Assembly (NCBI GenBank): GCA_964483785.1
Contig: CAZACW010000057.1
Coordinates: 1 to 15,589, forward strand
Direction: 5' to 3'
Length of the DNA: 15,589 nt
Source: JABDGZ01 sp964483785
Lineage (GTDB): Bacteria; Omnitrophota; Gorgyraeia; Zapsychrales; Fredricksoniimonadaceae
Below, piece after piece: positions 1-9,144 of this stretch (position 1 is its first letter; each line of letters starts with the position of its first letter). Below the pieces are notes generated by a model. The model saw nothing but the letters and a program-made list of their open reading frames with translations, did no database searches and was not told the DNA's origin. A program made the translations under genes and the position numbers.

Positions 1-2
1 CT

Positions 3-2153
3 CCACGCAAGCGGACCCGGGGCCAACAGGTAGTTGTGCTACACGAAACCACACCCCGCACCACCGTGGCCGCCTCGGCCAGCATCACCGACATGACCAC
101 CCTCAACGCCCAGGAAGTGTTCAGCAGCCAGGGCCGGGCCCTGACCGCCGGCATCACCAACCAGATCGGCAAGAAAATTGCCGTGACTGCCGATTATACG
201 CTGGCGAATTTAAACAACGGCCAAATCAACAAGACCGCCAGCGTCCAGGTCACGGGCCAGGTCACCAAAAATATTGCCTTGACGGGCAATATGGCCACGA
301 CCTCTTCCTCGACCGGAACGGTCACAAACACAGCCAGCCTCGGGGCCAAGGCCACGGTGGCGCCGGGGCTGACCATGGACATGATGGTGGGCAAGACGCA
401 GAATGCCCTGAGCGTCGGGGCCAATGCCCAGTCCGCCAACAATATCAGCTTAAACGGCACCACCCAGATCGGCAACACCACGGTGACCGGCACGGCCCAG
501 GCATTCGGCGGGACCAATGTGGGCTTAGGCATGGGCAGCCCCGCCAATGTCAGTTTGGGCACGACAGCGGCATCTTCTTTGTCTTCCCTGACCACGAATT
601 CCAATATCACGGCCACCAGCTCCGTCGGAGTCAAGGCAGTGACCAAGGTCAACGCCAATACCACCACCAACGGGTTCTTGAATTTGACCACGGAATCCAC
701 GGGCCGCAAAACCGCCACCTTCGGGTTCGGCAATACCAGCAAGCTCAACCAGGAACTGCAGGCGGTCACGGACAACAGCTTTTCCTTCAGCCCTGACAAC
801 GGGACCACGGAAAATTCCAAATACGGCCTGGTGCGCAACGTCAACGGCCGCCAGCTGGAGGCGGATTTCACCAAGGCCTCGGCCAATCAGCCCAATGCCA
901 TCACCCAGTCGAATATTTTCGGCTTGTCCGGGGATGTCAATGACAAGCTGGCCTTAAACGGTTCCATCGAACGCGGCAAGGTGCAGAACCTAAACGCCAC
1001 CCAGACGGACCGCACGGATTTCACCTTGGGCGTGGGGTATGTGCTTAAGGACACCGAGACCGCCGTGGAGCGGCTTAAAAACTCCCTCAAGCTTGAATTG
1101 CGTATCGACAAAGGCCTTGGCACCAACAGTCTGCGCCAATATGTGCTCTATGATGCGCTGGAAGGCAAACTCACCGAAAATATGACCGCCAACATGAAGG
1201 TGGATTATTCCAAGACCATTGACACCACCACCGGCGCTAAGGCCGAAGAGCACCAGCAGATCATCCTGGGCATGGCGTACCGCCCGGTCAATTTCGACAA
1301 TTTGAACTTGATCACGGAATATTCCTTCCAGAACGGCTACGGCGGCGGCCTGCAGCAGGCGGACGCGTTGAATACCAATGTGCTGGCCACCAGGGCCCAG
1401 GTCTTCAGCGCCCAGGCGGTGTATGACCTGACCGATCAATGGCAGTTGTCCGAAAAAATCGCCTACCGCATCTTAAACGAACAGGACGCCGGCTTCCAGT
1501 TTACCCAGACGCACACGTGGCTGGTCATCCACCGCCTCAATTATAAGATCGACCGCAACTGGACCGTCAGCGGCGAATACCGCAACCTGGGCCAGGTCGA
1601 GGCCAAGGACAACAAGCAGGGGGTCCTGCTGGAGTTGACCCATGACATCAACAACAATACCCAGCTTGGCATCGGCTGGAATTTCACCAAGTATTCCGAC
1701 GATTTAACGAATCTCAGCTACACCTCCCAGGGGCCCTTTGTGCGCATGACCGGCAAATTCAATGACATGAGCCCTGAAGAAAAAGCCAGGCTGCGCGCCA
1801 AATGGCTGGATGCCAAGATCAATGATTGGGCCTGGATCTTAATCCGTAAGGAATTAGCCAAGAAGGACAGCAGGATTGTGCTGGAACTCAACCGCATGTT
1901 CGCCTTGGCCGGCACCAGCGTCAAGGCCGGCCGCTTGGAAGAGGCCAAGCAGATCTATAAGGACATCATCACCGCCGGCCAGATGATGTATGACGAAGCT
2001 TCGGAATATATCCGCGGCCGCATCGCCTTTGAGGAAGACCTGGTCAATCTGGACAAGACCGCCCGCGCCTACTTTAGGTCCGGAGAATACCTCAAGGCCC
2101 GCAAAATATGGGAGAAAATTGTGGATGACGCTTCCAAGAGTGTGGTAAAATGA
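3..2153 (+). CDS. Large surface/outer-membrane beta-barrel repeat protein, 3' part (5' end outside window)
   Basis: The reading frame is open to the left edge, so the GTG at 36 is probably internal and at least 716 residues are the C-terminal part of a larger protein. The first ~330 residues are Thr/Asn/Ser/Gly-rich with alternating polar/hydrophobic strands and no cysteine. Residues ~345-590 look like outer-membrane beta-strands, with aromatic residues at strand ends. They finish in NFTKYSDDLTNLSY followed by a strand ending TGKF (to about 1760), which resembles the closing strands of barrels at the end of giant bacterial surface proteins (recalled, not searched). Unusually, the protein continues for ~130 helical residues with TPR-like helix pairs (for example GRLEEAKQIYKDII). 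The stop is 22 bases before the next gene, whose product carries similar helix pairs. Role inferred: surface protein with its own outer-membrane anchor. Substrate or partner unknown. Confidence 0.72.
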   Translation, partial: PRKRTRGQQVVVLHETTPRTTVAASASITDMTTLNAQEVFSSQGRALTAGITNQIGKKIAVTADYTLANLNNGQINKTASVQVTGQVTKNIALTGNMATTSSSTGTVTNTASLGAKATVAPGLTMDMMVGKTQNALSVGANAQSANNISLNGTTQIGNTTVTGTAQAFGGTNVGLGMGSPANVSLGTTAASSLSSLTTNSNITATSSVGVKAVTKVNANTTTNGFLNLTTESTGRKTATFGFGNTSKLNQELQAVTDNSFSFSPDNGTTENSKYGLVRNVNGRQLEADFTKASANQPNAITQSNIFGLSGDVNDKLALNGSIERGKVQNLNATQTDRTDFTLGVGYVLKDTETAVERLKNSLKLELRIDKGLGTNSLRQYVLYDALEGKLTENMTANMKVDYSKTIDTTTGAKAEEHQQIILGMAYRPVNFDNLNLITEYSFQNGYGGGLQQADALNTNVLATRAQVFSAQAVYDLTDQWQLSEKIAYRILNEQDAGFQFTQTHTWLVIHRLNYKIDRNWTVSGEYRNLGQVEAKDNKQGVLLELTHDINNNTQLGIGWNFTKYSDDLTNLSYTSQGPFVRMTGKFNDMSPEEKARLRAKWLDAKINDWAWILIRKELAKKDSRIVLELNRMFALAGTSVKAGRLEEAKQIYKDIITAGQMMYDEASEYIRGRIAFEEDLVNLDKTARAYFRSGEYLKARKIWEKIVDDASKSVVK

Positions 2154-2175
2154 CCCCTGTTACCCTAAAAAGATC

Positions 2176-5100
2176 ATGAAGACCATGCCCCGCCTCTTTA
2201 TAGCCCTGGCCCTCTTTTGCTCGACGGGCTTTGTGGTTTATGCCGATGGCCCCAGTTCCTCGCTGGATGACAAGCCTTCCGTGGATTCCGCCTCCTCCGG
2301 GGTCCAGGTGCCGGCGGTGGACGCAGAAGCCGCCTCCCAGACCCGCTCCAGTTATTTGTATGATTTAAAGAACCTGATCGATAGGTCCCGCGAAAATATC
2401 AAGGAAGTCAACGACAAGATCAAGCAGCAGGCGGTCTTGAAGCGCAACCAGGAGCGCGAAGAACGGGCCCATGAATATTATCAAAAGGGGGAGGAACTGA
2501 CCAAGGCAGGCAAGCTGGAAGAGGCGCGCGATTATTTTGAAAAAGCCATCCGCATCACCGAACATCCTGAGATGGCCGGCTATATCGAGGAAAGCGAGCG
2601 GCGCTTGCGCAGGCAGGAGGCGGCCCTGCGCCAGGAGGAGCACCAGCATTATAACCAGATCAAGAAAGACGAGCATGCCCGGCGGGAAGAGGTGGAGGGC
2701 GCTTACAAGGATGCCATTGAATTATACCGCCAAAAAAAATACCCGCAGGCCAGGGACGCTTTTAACCATGTCGGTGAAATCGCGCCGGATTACCGGGCCA
2801 CCAGCAGTTACTTGAAGATCATCGACCAGTACATTGTTCTGGCCGATGCCCAGGCCATGAAGCAAAGGGCGGCCGAGGCCGCCCGCCAGCAACAGGAGGC
2901 GGAAACCGCCCAGGCCAAGGAAAAGACCGAGTGGCTCAGGCAAATCCAGGACAAGGAAAGGGCGCGCGATGAGCAGGTCAGGGCCCAGGCGGAAGATAAT
3001 TACCGCAAGGCCGTTAAATTGTTCAATGACAAAAAATACGCCGAGGCCAAAAAGAAATTCCAGGAGATCAGCTGGGTGGTCCCTGATTATAAGGAGACGA
3101 TGAGGTATCTGCACCGCATCGACGAGGCAGCGAAACAGGAGCAGGAGCATGCGGTCCAGGCCCAGCGCAAGAGCCTGGACGAAGAGCGCTGGCAGGATTT
3201 GGTGGCCAGTAAAAAAGAGGCGGCCCTGCGCCAGCATGAGATGGCCCTGAAAGAGGAGAAACATAAGCAGGAACTGGCAGAGCAGGCCCAGTTTTTGTAC
3301 ACCGCGGCAATCCATTTGTATGATACCAATGACTTAGACGGCGCCTGGGCCAAATTCGGCGAAATCGAAAAGTTATGCCCGGATTTCAAGTCCACCCGGG
3401 ACTACATCGCGCGCATCGAAAAACAGGACGCGCGCTTTAAGGTGCTGCCCTCAGAGCCGCCGCCTGCTGCCGCGGTGCCTGCCGCGGCTTCCGGCGTTTC
3501 TTCTGCCGTTGTTTCCGGCACTTCGCCTGCCTCAGCTTCTGCTACTTCACCTGCCGCGGCCACGGCCTCTGCTTTTTCGACGGGCGGGCCGCCGTTAAAC
3601 CACGTGATCGCGGATGAGTCCCTGCAGGGCCAGCAGCATTTGGTGCAGGATTTGACGGAGATGGACCGCCGGGTCAAGGACCTCTACAACAGGGTCTCTG
3701 CCTTAGAGGATAACAAAGCCACCCTGCCCATGAAGAGAAAAATGGGCGAAGTGGACAGGATTTTGAGCACTTTAAAAGAGGCCAAGCAACGTGTTGTCCA
3801 GGCCATGCTGCAGCAGCAGATGAGGCAGCGGCAGGCGGAATCCATGCTCCAGCAGCAGAAGCAAAAGGCCGAGGCCGAACAGGTGTATGAAGAAGCGGTC
3901 AGGGAATTCAATGACCATGATTATCAAAGGGCCCAAACGGAATTTACCCAGCTGGAGAACATTGTTCCGGATTACAAGTCCGCACACAGTTATTTGAACC
4001 GGATGAACAAGATCGAGGGCAATGCGTTCATGCCTCCCACCCCGGGCAATAAGCAGAATGCCGCCCAGCAGATCAAGGAATGGAAACAAAGGGAACAGAC
4101 GCAGGAAGAGAGCAGCCTCAGGCGCCAGAAGGAAGAGAAGCACAATTTGGAAATCCAGGAACAGGAAATTTTGCAGAAATACGCGGACAAAGTTTCGGCC
4201 ATCAATGATGAAATCATCCGTTTGTCCCAGATGCAGGATTACCAGGGCATGAAGGCGAAATTCATTGAATTGGAACAAGCCACCAATGCCATGGCCCGGG
4301 TCGAGGAATCCATGGGCAAGACCAAGGCAGAAGGTCAATACCGGCAAGAGGTGCGCCGCCGTCAAGAGCATCAGCCGCCGGACATTGCCCATTATAGAGA
4401 CAAAGAGATCAAGGAGCAGCAGGACAGCATCTATGCGAAGGGCATTGATCTTTACCGCCAGAAGCGGTATGTGGAATCCAAACTTTTGTTTATCGAATTG
4501 TCCAGCCTCAATGACCGCCGCGCGCAGGACTGGGTCAAAAAGAACGAGCGGGCCATCATCCGGGAAGTTTCCCTGCACCAGGAGCGCGAGGCCAAGAAGC
4601 GCTCGTCCTATATTGAGGAGCAGATGAAGGCCAGGCACCGCTGGATGCTTGAGCAGGAGCACGAAGCACAGCGGCGCAAGCAAATGGCCCAGGAGATGGA
4701 ACGCAAGAAAAAAGAATATGAACAGCGCCAGACAGAGGACAAGCGCAAGGAAGAAGCCACGAAGGCGCATGAACGGGAACGCCTGGCCCAGGAAGCAAAG
4801 CTCCTGCAGTCCCGCAAGGAAGAAGAAAAGCAGGATGAAAAATACCGCTTCCACCACATTGGGGCGCAGACCTCTGCCGCCCCGGCTTCTTTGCCGTCAT
4901 CAGATACGACAGCAGGTCTTTCGTCCCTGGCAGCCATGCCGGTGGTGTCCACGCCGCAAGACCTGGAGGCAAGGCGCAAGGCCGTGCGCAAGGAATTGGA
5001 AGACGGGGTGGAGATGATGTACAAGCAGGCCTTAAGCTTGTATGATCAAGGCAATTTCACGGCCGCCGCAGACAAGTTCAAGGATATTGAGGACGTGCTT

Positions 5101-5307
5101 CCCGGTTACAAACGCACGCAGGAATTCATGCATAAGGCCAGGCAAAGAACAGCAGATCAAGGCCCCCCGCCCAATGCCTTGCCGGTCAGCTCCCATGTGG
5201 CAGCCGCGGTCCCCGCCGCGCCTGTTGCCGCCGCAGCTTCATCGCCGGTGTCCCGCCAGGACGCCATATCCAAAACGCTGGATCTTTTTGATTCCAATGT
5301 CAAATAA
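2176..5307 (+). CDS. Exported coiled-coil protein with about eight TPR-like repeats
   Basis: This protein has 1043 residues. Residues 1-23 form a signal peptide (basic start, hydrophobic core, VYA before Asp), so it should be periplasmic or surface-exposed. The only Cys in the signal does not fit a lipobox. The rest is extremely rich in Gln, Glu, Lys, Arg and Ala. Degenerate ~45-residue helical units occur near residues 98-143, 173-220, 273-318, 372-417, 568-615, 666-710, 750-797 and 944-990. Several share YxxAxxLxxxxxYxxAxxxFxxI followed by PDYK and a third helix. Long charged coiled coils separate them, and Ala/Pro/Ser-rich linkers lie at ~426-474 and ~1000-1025. The Shine-Dalgarno is weak, and an ATG three codons downstream is an alternative start. 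The last 11 bases overlap the next gene. No enzyme motif is visible. I infer a scaffold or tether, perhaps for the preceding barrel protein; I do not recognise a named family. Confidence 0.82.
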   Translation: MKTMPRLFIALALFCSTGFVVYADGPSSSLDDKPSVDSASSGVQVPAVDAEAASQTRSSYLYDLKNLIDRSRENIKEVNDKIKQQAVLKRNQEREERAHEYYQKGEELTKAGKLEEARDYFEKAIRITEHPEMAGYIEESERRLRRQEAALRQEEHQHYNQIKKDEHARREEVEGAYKDAIELYRQKKYPQARDAFNHVGEIAPDYRATSSYLKIIDQYIVLADAQAMKQRAAEAARQQQEAETAQAKEKTEWLRQIQDKERARDEQVRAQAEDNYRKAVKLFNDKKYAEAKKKFQEISWVVPDYKETMRYLHRIDEAAKQEQEHAVQAQRKSLDEERWQDLVASKKEAALRQHEMALKEEKHKQELAEQAQFLYTAAIHLYDTNDLDGAWAKFGEIEKLCPDFKSTRDYIARIEKQDARFKVLPSEPPPAAAVPAAASGVSSAVVSGTSPASASATSPAAATASAFSTGGPPLNHVIADESLQGQQHLVQDLTEMDRRVKDLYNRVSALEDNKATLPMKRKMGEVDRILSTLKEAKQRVVQAMLQQQMRQRQAESMLQQQKQKAEAEQVYEEAVREFNDHDYQRAQTEFTQLENIVPDYKSAHSYLNRMNKIEGNAFMPPTPGNKQNAAQQIKEWKQREQTQEESSLRRQKEEKHNLEIQEQEILQKYADKVSAINDEIIRLSQMQDYQGMKAKFIELEQATNAMARVEESMGKTKAEGQYRQEVRRRQEHQPPDIAHYRDKEIKEQQDSIYAKGIDLYRQKRYVESKLLFIELSSLNDRRAQDWVKKNERAIIREVSLHQEREAKKRSSYIEEQMKARHRWMLEQEHEAQRRKQMAQEMERKKKEYEQRQTEDKRKEEATKAHERERLAQEAKLLQSRKEEEKQDEKYRFHHIGAQTSAAPASLPSSDTTAGLSSLAAMPVVSTPQDLEARRKAVRKELEDGVEMMYKQALSLYDQGNFTAAADKFKDIEDVLPGYKRTQEFMHKARQRTADQGPPPNALPVSSHVAAAVPAAPVAAAASSPVSRQDAISKTLDLFDSNVK

Positions 5308-7357
5308 ACCGGGCTTTGCCAATCATCTTGCCCAAGAAAAGAGCCCTTATTTGCTGCAGCATGCCCATCAACCTGTGGATTGGCATCCGTGGAACGCTCC
5401 TGCCTTGGCCAAGGCCCAAGAACAGGACAAGCCCATTCTGTTGTCCGTCGGCTACTCGGCCTGCCATTGGTGCCATGTGATGAGCCATGAAAGTTTTGAG
5501 GACGAAGGCATCGCCAAAATCATCAACGCGCATTTTATCCCGATCAAGGTCGACCGCGAAGAGCGTCCGGACATCGACCATGTTTATATGGCGGCGGCCA
5601 CGGCCATGACCGGCCAGGGCGGATGGCCGCTGACGGTTTTTTTGACCCCCCAGGCCGAGCCGTTTTACGCAGGGACCTATTTTCCGCCTTATCCCAAATG
5701 GGGGGCGCCGGGTTTTTTGGATGTGCTGCACGCCGTTGCCGGGGCCTGGCATAAACAGCGCCAAGAGATCGTGGCCTCAGCCAGGACAATGACCGAGCGT
5801 CTGCAGTCCATGGAGGCCCGGGGCCATGGCCCATCTGCACCCTTGGATGAGGCTGTCTTGGAGAAGGCTTTTAGGCAAATGGAAGGGCAATTCGACGCGC
5901 AGGACGGCGGCTTTGGGACCGCCCCCAAATTCCCGATGGCGCACCAGCTCTCTTTTTTACTGCGCTATCACCGCAGGACAGATTCTGCTCAAGCCCTGAA
6001 GATGGTTGAGACCACCTTGAGGGCCATGGCCCGCGGCGGCATTTGCGACCAGGTGGGCGGCGGCTTTCACCGCTACTCGACGGACCAATATTGGCGCGTA
6101 CCCCATTTTGAAAAGATGCTGTATGACCAGGCCTTGCTGGCCAGGGCGTACCTGGAGGCCTTTCAAGTCACAGGCTCCAAGGATTTTGCCCAAACAGCCA
6201 GGTCCATTTTCGATTATGTGCAAAGAGACATGACCGGCCCGCAGGGCGCTTTTTATTGCGCGCAGGACGCGGACAGCCCCCTTGAAAACGGAGGCCCGTC
6301 GAAAGAAGGGGCTTTTTATGTGTACACGGCTTCCTCTTTGGATGAGGTGCTGGGCCGGAAGGAGGCCGCTGTTTTTAAAAGCTGTTTTGGGGTCCTGGAC
6401 CAGGGCAATGCGGCGCATGATCCGCACGGAGAATTGATCGATCAGAATATTTTGTATCAGGCGCGTGATTTCAAGCAGCTGGCGGAAGAATTTTCGATGG
6501 CTGAAGAAGACATCCGGTCTTCCCTTGAGCGGAGTTTGCGGAAAGTCTTTGAATGGCGCAGCCGCCGGCCGCCTCCGCATGTGGATGATAAGTGCCTGTG
6601 CAGCTGGAACGGGATGATGATTGCGAGTCTTGCCTTTGGCTGCAGGGTGCTGGATGAGCCTAAATATGCACAGGCCGCGGCCAAGGCCTCGGATTTTATA
6701 TTGTCCACGATGATGAAGGAAGGCAGGCTGGAGCACAGCTGGCGCGGCGGGTCTTCCGGCATCCCGGCCCAGTTGGAGGACTACGCGTTTTTCATCGACG
6801 GACTCTTGGAACTTTATGAAGCCGGTTTTCAGGACGCCTATTTGAACGAGGCCAAGCGTTTGGGCATGGCCATGATAGAGCTTTTTGCAGACCCTCAAGG
6901 CGGGTTTTTCATGACCGCCAAGGATGATGAGGGTTTGATCGTACGGCCCAAGGACAGGTATGACGGGGCCATGCCCTCGGGGAACGCGGCAGCGGCCCTG
7001 GTCCTGCTCAAACTGCATGCCTTGACCCATGAGGACATTTTCCTCCGGCAGCTCGAGGCCTTGCTGGCCTCTCTCGGCCCTGAAATGGAGAGGTCCCCTT
7101 ACGGGCACAGTTTTTTGCTTTCTGTTTTGGATGGGCATTTGCAGGGCCCTTTGGAAATCACCTTTCAAGGCCCGGCCAATGACCCCAAGCTTGCCGCCAT
7201 GATCAAGATCCTGTATGCGCATTATCTTCCATGTAAGGCCATCCATTTTAAACCGGATGCCAAGCCCCTGCGGGCCCTGGTCTGCCGGCGCGGGGCCTGC
7301 CAGGCGCCCGTCGAGGAAGCGGCCCAGCTGGAAGCCAGCCTTTTAAGGACCTTATGA
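5297..7357 (+). CDS. DUF255 thioredoxin-fold protein (YyaL/SPATA20 family)
   Basis: The product has 686 residues, the usual length for the family. The start was chosen at the ATG overlapping the previous gene's end because the family begins just before ANHLAQEKSPYLLQHA, here residues 8-23; the upstream frame only shadows the previous gene. Residues ~5-165 form the thioredoxin-like domain with C56-H57-W58-C59-H60, followed by DREERPDID and a GGWPLTVFLTP segment. The remainder matches the helical (alpha/alpha)6-barrel part, with GGGFHRYSTD, HFEKMLYDQALL, CAQDADS, CSWNGMMI and the late GAMPSGNAA. There is no signal peptide, so it should be cytoplasmic. Biochemical function is unsettled: the fold suggests redox chemistry joined to a sugar-enzyme-like barrel. 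No Shine-Dalgarno precedes the start, so translation probably depends on coupling. The 3' end overlaps the next gene by ATGA. Confidence 0.93.
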   Translation: MSNKPGFANHLAQEKSPYLLQHAHQPVDWHPWNAPALAKAQEQDKPILLSVGYSACHWCHVMSHESFEDEGIAKIINAHFIPIKVDREERPDIDHVYMAAATAMTGQGGWPLTVFLTPQAEPFYAGTYFPPYPKWGAPGFLDVLHAVAGAWHKQRQEIVASARTMTERLQSMEARGHGPSAPLDEAVLEKAFRQMEGQFDAQDGGFGTAPKFPMAHQLSFLLRYHRRTDSAQALKMVETTLRAMARGGICDQVGGGFHRYSTDQYWRVPHFEKMLYDQALLARAYLEAFQVTGSKDFAQTARSIFDYVQRDMTGPQGAFYCAQDADSPLENGGPSKEGAFYVYTASSLDEVLGRKEAAVFKSCFGVLDQGNAAHDPHGELIDQNILYQARDFKQLAEEFSMAEEDIRSSLERSLRKVFEWRSRRPPPHVDDKCLCSWNGMMIASLAFGCRVLDEPKYAQAAAKASDFILSTMMKEGRLEHSWRGGSSGIPAQLEDYAFFIDGLLELYEAGFQDAYLNEAKRLGMAMIELFADPQGGFFMTAKDDEGLIVRPKDRYDGAMPSGNAAAALVLLKLHALTHEDIFLRQLEALLASLGPEMERSPYGHSFLLSVLDGHLQGPLEITFQGPANDPKLAAMIKILYAHYLPCKAIHFKPDAKPLRALVCRRGACQAPVEEAAQLEASLLRTL

Positions 7358-8007
7358 TCGGCCAGTTTATATTTTTTACATTGTTCGCCTTTACTTTTTT
7401 GGCCGGCACCTATGTTTACATGAGCGCGAAACACCAGCCCCTCAATCCTTCCTCGGGGGTGGTGATGTCCGGCAATGATCCGGACATGACAGAGCAGACC
7501 AAGATCCAGGAAATCCAGCAGCTTCATTTAAAGACCATCCGCGGCATTGCCGAAATCAGCGCCCAAATGGAAGAGATGACCAAACAGCAGCAAAAACTCA
7601 TCGATATCATCGATTATGACCATCAGCTCTTGGACCATACAAACCAAAATATCACCGAAGCCCTCAATCAGCTCAAGGCCGGCGGCGAACCCGACCTTTT
7701 GAAAATCAAGTCGTTGGACCTGCATTTGCGCAATGACCAGCGGCTTTTGGTGGAGCGGGGACAGGCCCTGGTTGATTTTAACCAACAGTTGAATAAGAAC
7801 AGGCAGTGGCTGGCCCAGCAAAATGAACTGCTCAAATTCGACAGTGCCGAGTCCACGCGCCTTGGGCCGCAGGGCCATGGAGAATTAAATGAATCGTCGG
7901 TTGATTTTGACAAGATCACCCAGGAAAATAACCATATTATGCAGCATGCCCAGGACCTGATAGACCAGGAGCATTTCAAAGTCCAGGACAAGCAAGGCCA
8001 GCCATGA
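7354..8007 (+). CDS. Membrane-anchored Gln-rich coiled-coil protein
   Basis: This 217-residue protein has one N-terminal hydrophobic segment at about residues 4-24 with no evident cleavage site, so it is probably an inner-membrane anchor with the rest in the periplasm. From about residue 45 to the end it is Gln/Leu/Asp-rich with heptad-like spacing (QLHLKTIRGIAEISAQMEEM, then LIDIIDYDHQLLDHT), broken by a Gly/Pro turn near residues 108-113. It has no cysteine and no catalytic motif. The ATG overlaps the stop of the DUF255 gene (ATGA), and AAGGA lies five bases upstream, a good ribosome site. Its own stop overlaps the AsmA-like gene by ATGA. The general plan resembles the last + strand gene (9617-10237): an anchor followed by a Gln-rich coil, though I see no clear sequence identity. 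Family not recognised. Confidence 0.8.
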   Translation: MIGQFIFFTLFAFTFLAGTYVYMSAKHQPLNPSSGVVMSGNDPDMTEQTKIQEIQQLHLKTIRGIAEISAQMEEMTKQQQKLIDIIDYDHQLLDHTNQNITEALNQLKAGGEPDLLKIKSLDLHLRNDQRLLVERGQALVDFNQQLNKNRQWLAQQNELLKFDSAESTRLGPQGHGELNESSVDFDKITQENNHIMQHAQDLIDQEHFKVQDKQGQP

Positions 8008-9143
8008 AGAGAGTGCGCAGGCTTGTCATTTACGGGCTTTTGTCCATTGCTCTCATAGCCACTCTGTTGACCGTTGTTTTCGAGAAGACCTCGGACTTAG
8101 ACGCGTATGTACCGGCCTTGAACAAGAAGTTTTCCAAGGTCTTAGGCAGAAAGGTTGCCCTGGGGCATTTGAGTTTGGGGCTTTCCTTGCATGGGCTGGC
8201 CTTGAATGCCGGCCCCTGCGTGATCACGGATGACCCGAGTTTTACCCTTCAGCCCTTCATGACCATCGCAAGGGTAAGTACGAGCCTCAGCCTGATGTCC
8301 TTTATTTTGCGGCGCGAAATCCGCATCTATGACATCCTGCTCTTGGCGCCGCAGGTCCATATGATCCGCTCCCAGGACGGGACCTTCAATGTCCAGTCGC
8401 TGGGCTTCCATGGGCCAGCGGCCGTATCCAGCGGGGCCGGTCCGCCGGCCGTGCCTGCCGCTGCTGTGCCGCCGGCCGCCCTGCCCCATCCGGCGCGGCC
8501 CCCGAGCCCCGTGGTGATTGATTCGATTTATATCAAGGTCCGGGATGCCTCGGTGTCCTGGATCGACCTGGCCCAGAACATACCGACGGATGTTTGGCTG
8601 AGCAATATCAACGCGGACTTAAGCGGCCTTTCCTTCGCCAAAAATCCCGACGGGAGCAAGGCCGTCCAACTGCGCGAGGGCCGCCTGGTGATGACGGACA
8701 ATGTGATCAAGAATTTCAATGTTATTGACGTGATCATGTCCCGCGCCTTCGGGGTCACAGGGGGGCTGGACAGCTTTATTGACAAGGACAGCATTCATGA
8801 TACGATCATAGGGAGGGCGCAGGCGCAGTTCGCGTACCATGACCAAAAGCTTGATATCAGCCATGCCTTGGTCAAGACCAATGTCTTTGAGCTTTCAGCC
8901 CAGGGGTCTGTGGACCTGAAGGGCATGGGCGTGGACCTTCAGACCTTGCTGCATGTGAATCCTGATATCAGCGCTTCCCTGGTCAATGCCTTTGGGGCGC
9001 TGAGGATCTTGTGCGATGAATCCGGCCGCATCACCATTGACGCGGGCCTGAAAGGGAACTACCCTCGCATCAAATATAAACCCAGTAAAGATTTTAGAAA
9101 GAAAAGCAGAAATGCCTTGTTCCGACAGCTCTTCGGGGCTTAA
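8004..9143 (+). CDS. AsmA-like inner-membrane protein
   Basis: The product has 379 residues. A basic start (MKRVRR) and one transmembrane helix at ~7-28 are followed by a periplasmic region. The N-terminal third follows the AsmA/DUF748 pattern: a GRKVALGHLSLGL strand pair, a DDPSF..QPFMTIARV segment, LRREIRIYDILLLAP, and the characteristic IRSQDGTFNVQSL. A Pro/Ala/Gly-rich insert lies at ~139-171, and beta-rich sequence resumes, ending in a basic tail. Known AsmA-family proteins act at the inner membrane or bridge the envelope and affect outer-membrane composition, including phospholipid transport in larger members. This one is far smaller than the bridge-like members, so only an envelope-biogenesis role is inferred. 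It sits in a run of overlapping genes: ATGA with the gene before, and a stop one base before the next ATG. Confidence 0.68.
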   Translation: MKRVRRLVIYGLLSIALIATLLTVVFEKTSDLDAYVPALNKKFSKVLGRKVALGHLSLGLSLHGLALNAGPCVITDDPSFTLQPFMTIARVSTSLSLMSFILRREIRIYDILLLAPQVHMIRSQDGTFNVQSLGFHGPAAVSSGAGPPAVPAAAVPPAALPHPARPPSPVVIDSIYIKVRDASVSWIDLAQNIPTDVWLSNINADLSGLSFAKNPDGSKAVQLREGRLVMTDNVIKNFNVIDVIMSRAFGVTGGLDSFIDKDSIHDTIIGRAQAQFAYHDQKLDISHALVKTNVFELSAQGSVDLKGMGVDLQTLLHVNPDISASLVNAFGALRILCDESGRITIDAGLKGNYPRIKYKPSKDFRKKSRNALFRQLFGA

Positions 9144-9144
9144 T

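Noticed and set aside
194..886. 230-codon antisense frame opposite the surface protein
   Set aside because: Val/Leu/Pro-rich shadow of the Asn/Thr/Gly-rich coding strand, with no ribosome site or domain.
2203..2250. Lipoprotein signal in the 2176-5307 product
   Set aside because: The single Cys in the signal (LFC) has Phe just before it, which does not fit a lipobox; a type I cleavage after VYA is better.
3772..4857. 361-codon Leu/Phe-rich antisense frame that looks like a membrane protein
   Set aside because: Leu and Phe codons are the complement of the Lys, Glu and Gln codons that dominate the coiled-coil gene on the + strand; the apparent membrane character is an artefact.
5042..5296. 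Upstream extension of the DUF255 frame to an ATG at 5042
   Set aside because: The extra 85 residues only shadow the end of the previous gene; family conservation begins right after the ATG at 5297.
5957..7246. 429-codon open frame antisense to the DUF255 gene
   Set aside because: It mirrors a well-supported conserved gene, has no recognisable domain, and its composition is what the complement of GC-rich coding sequence gives.
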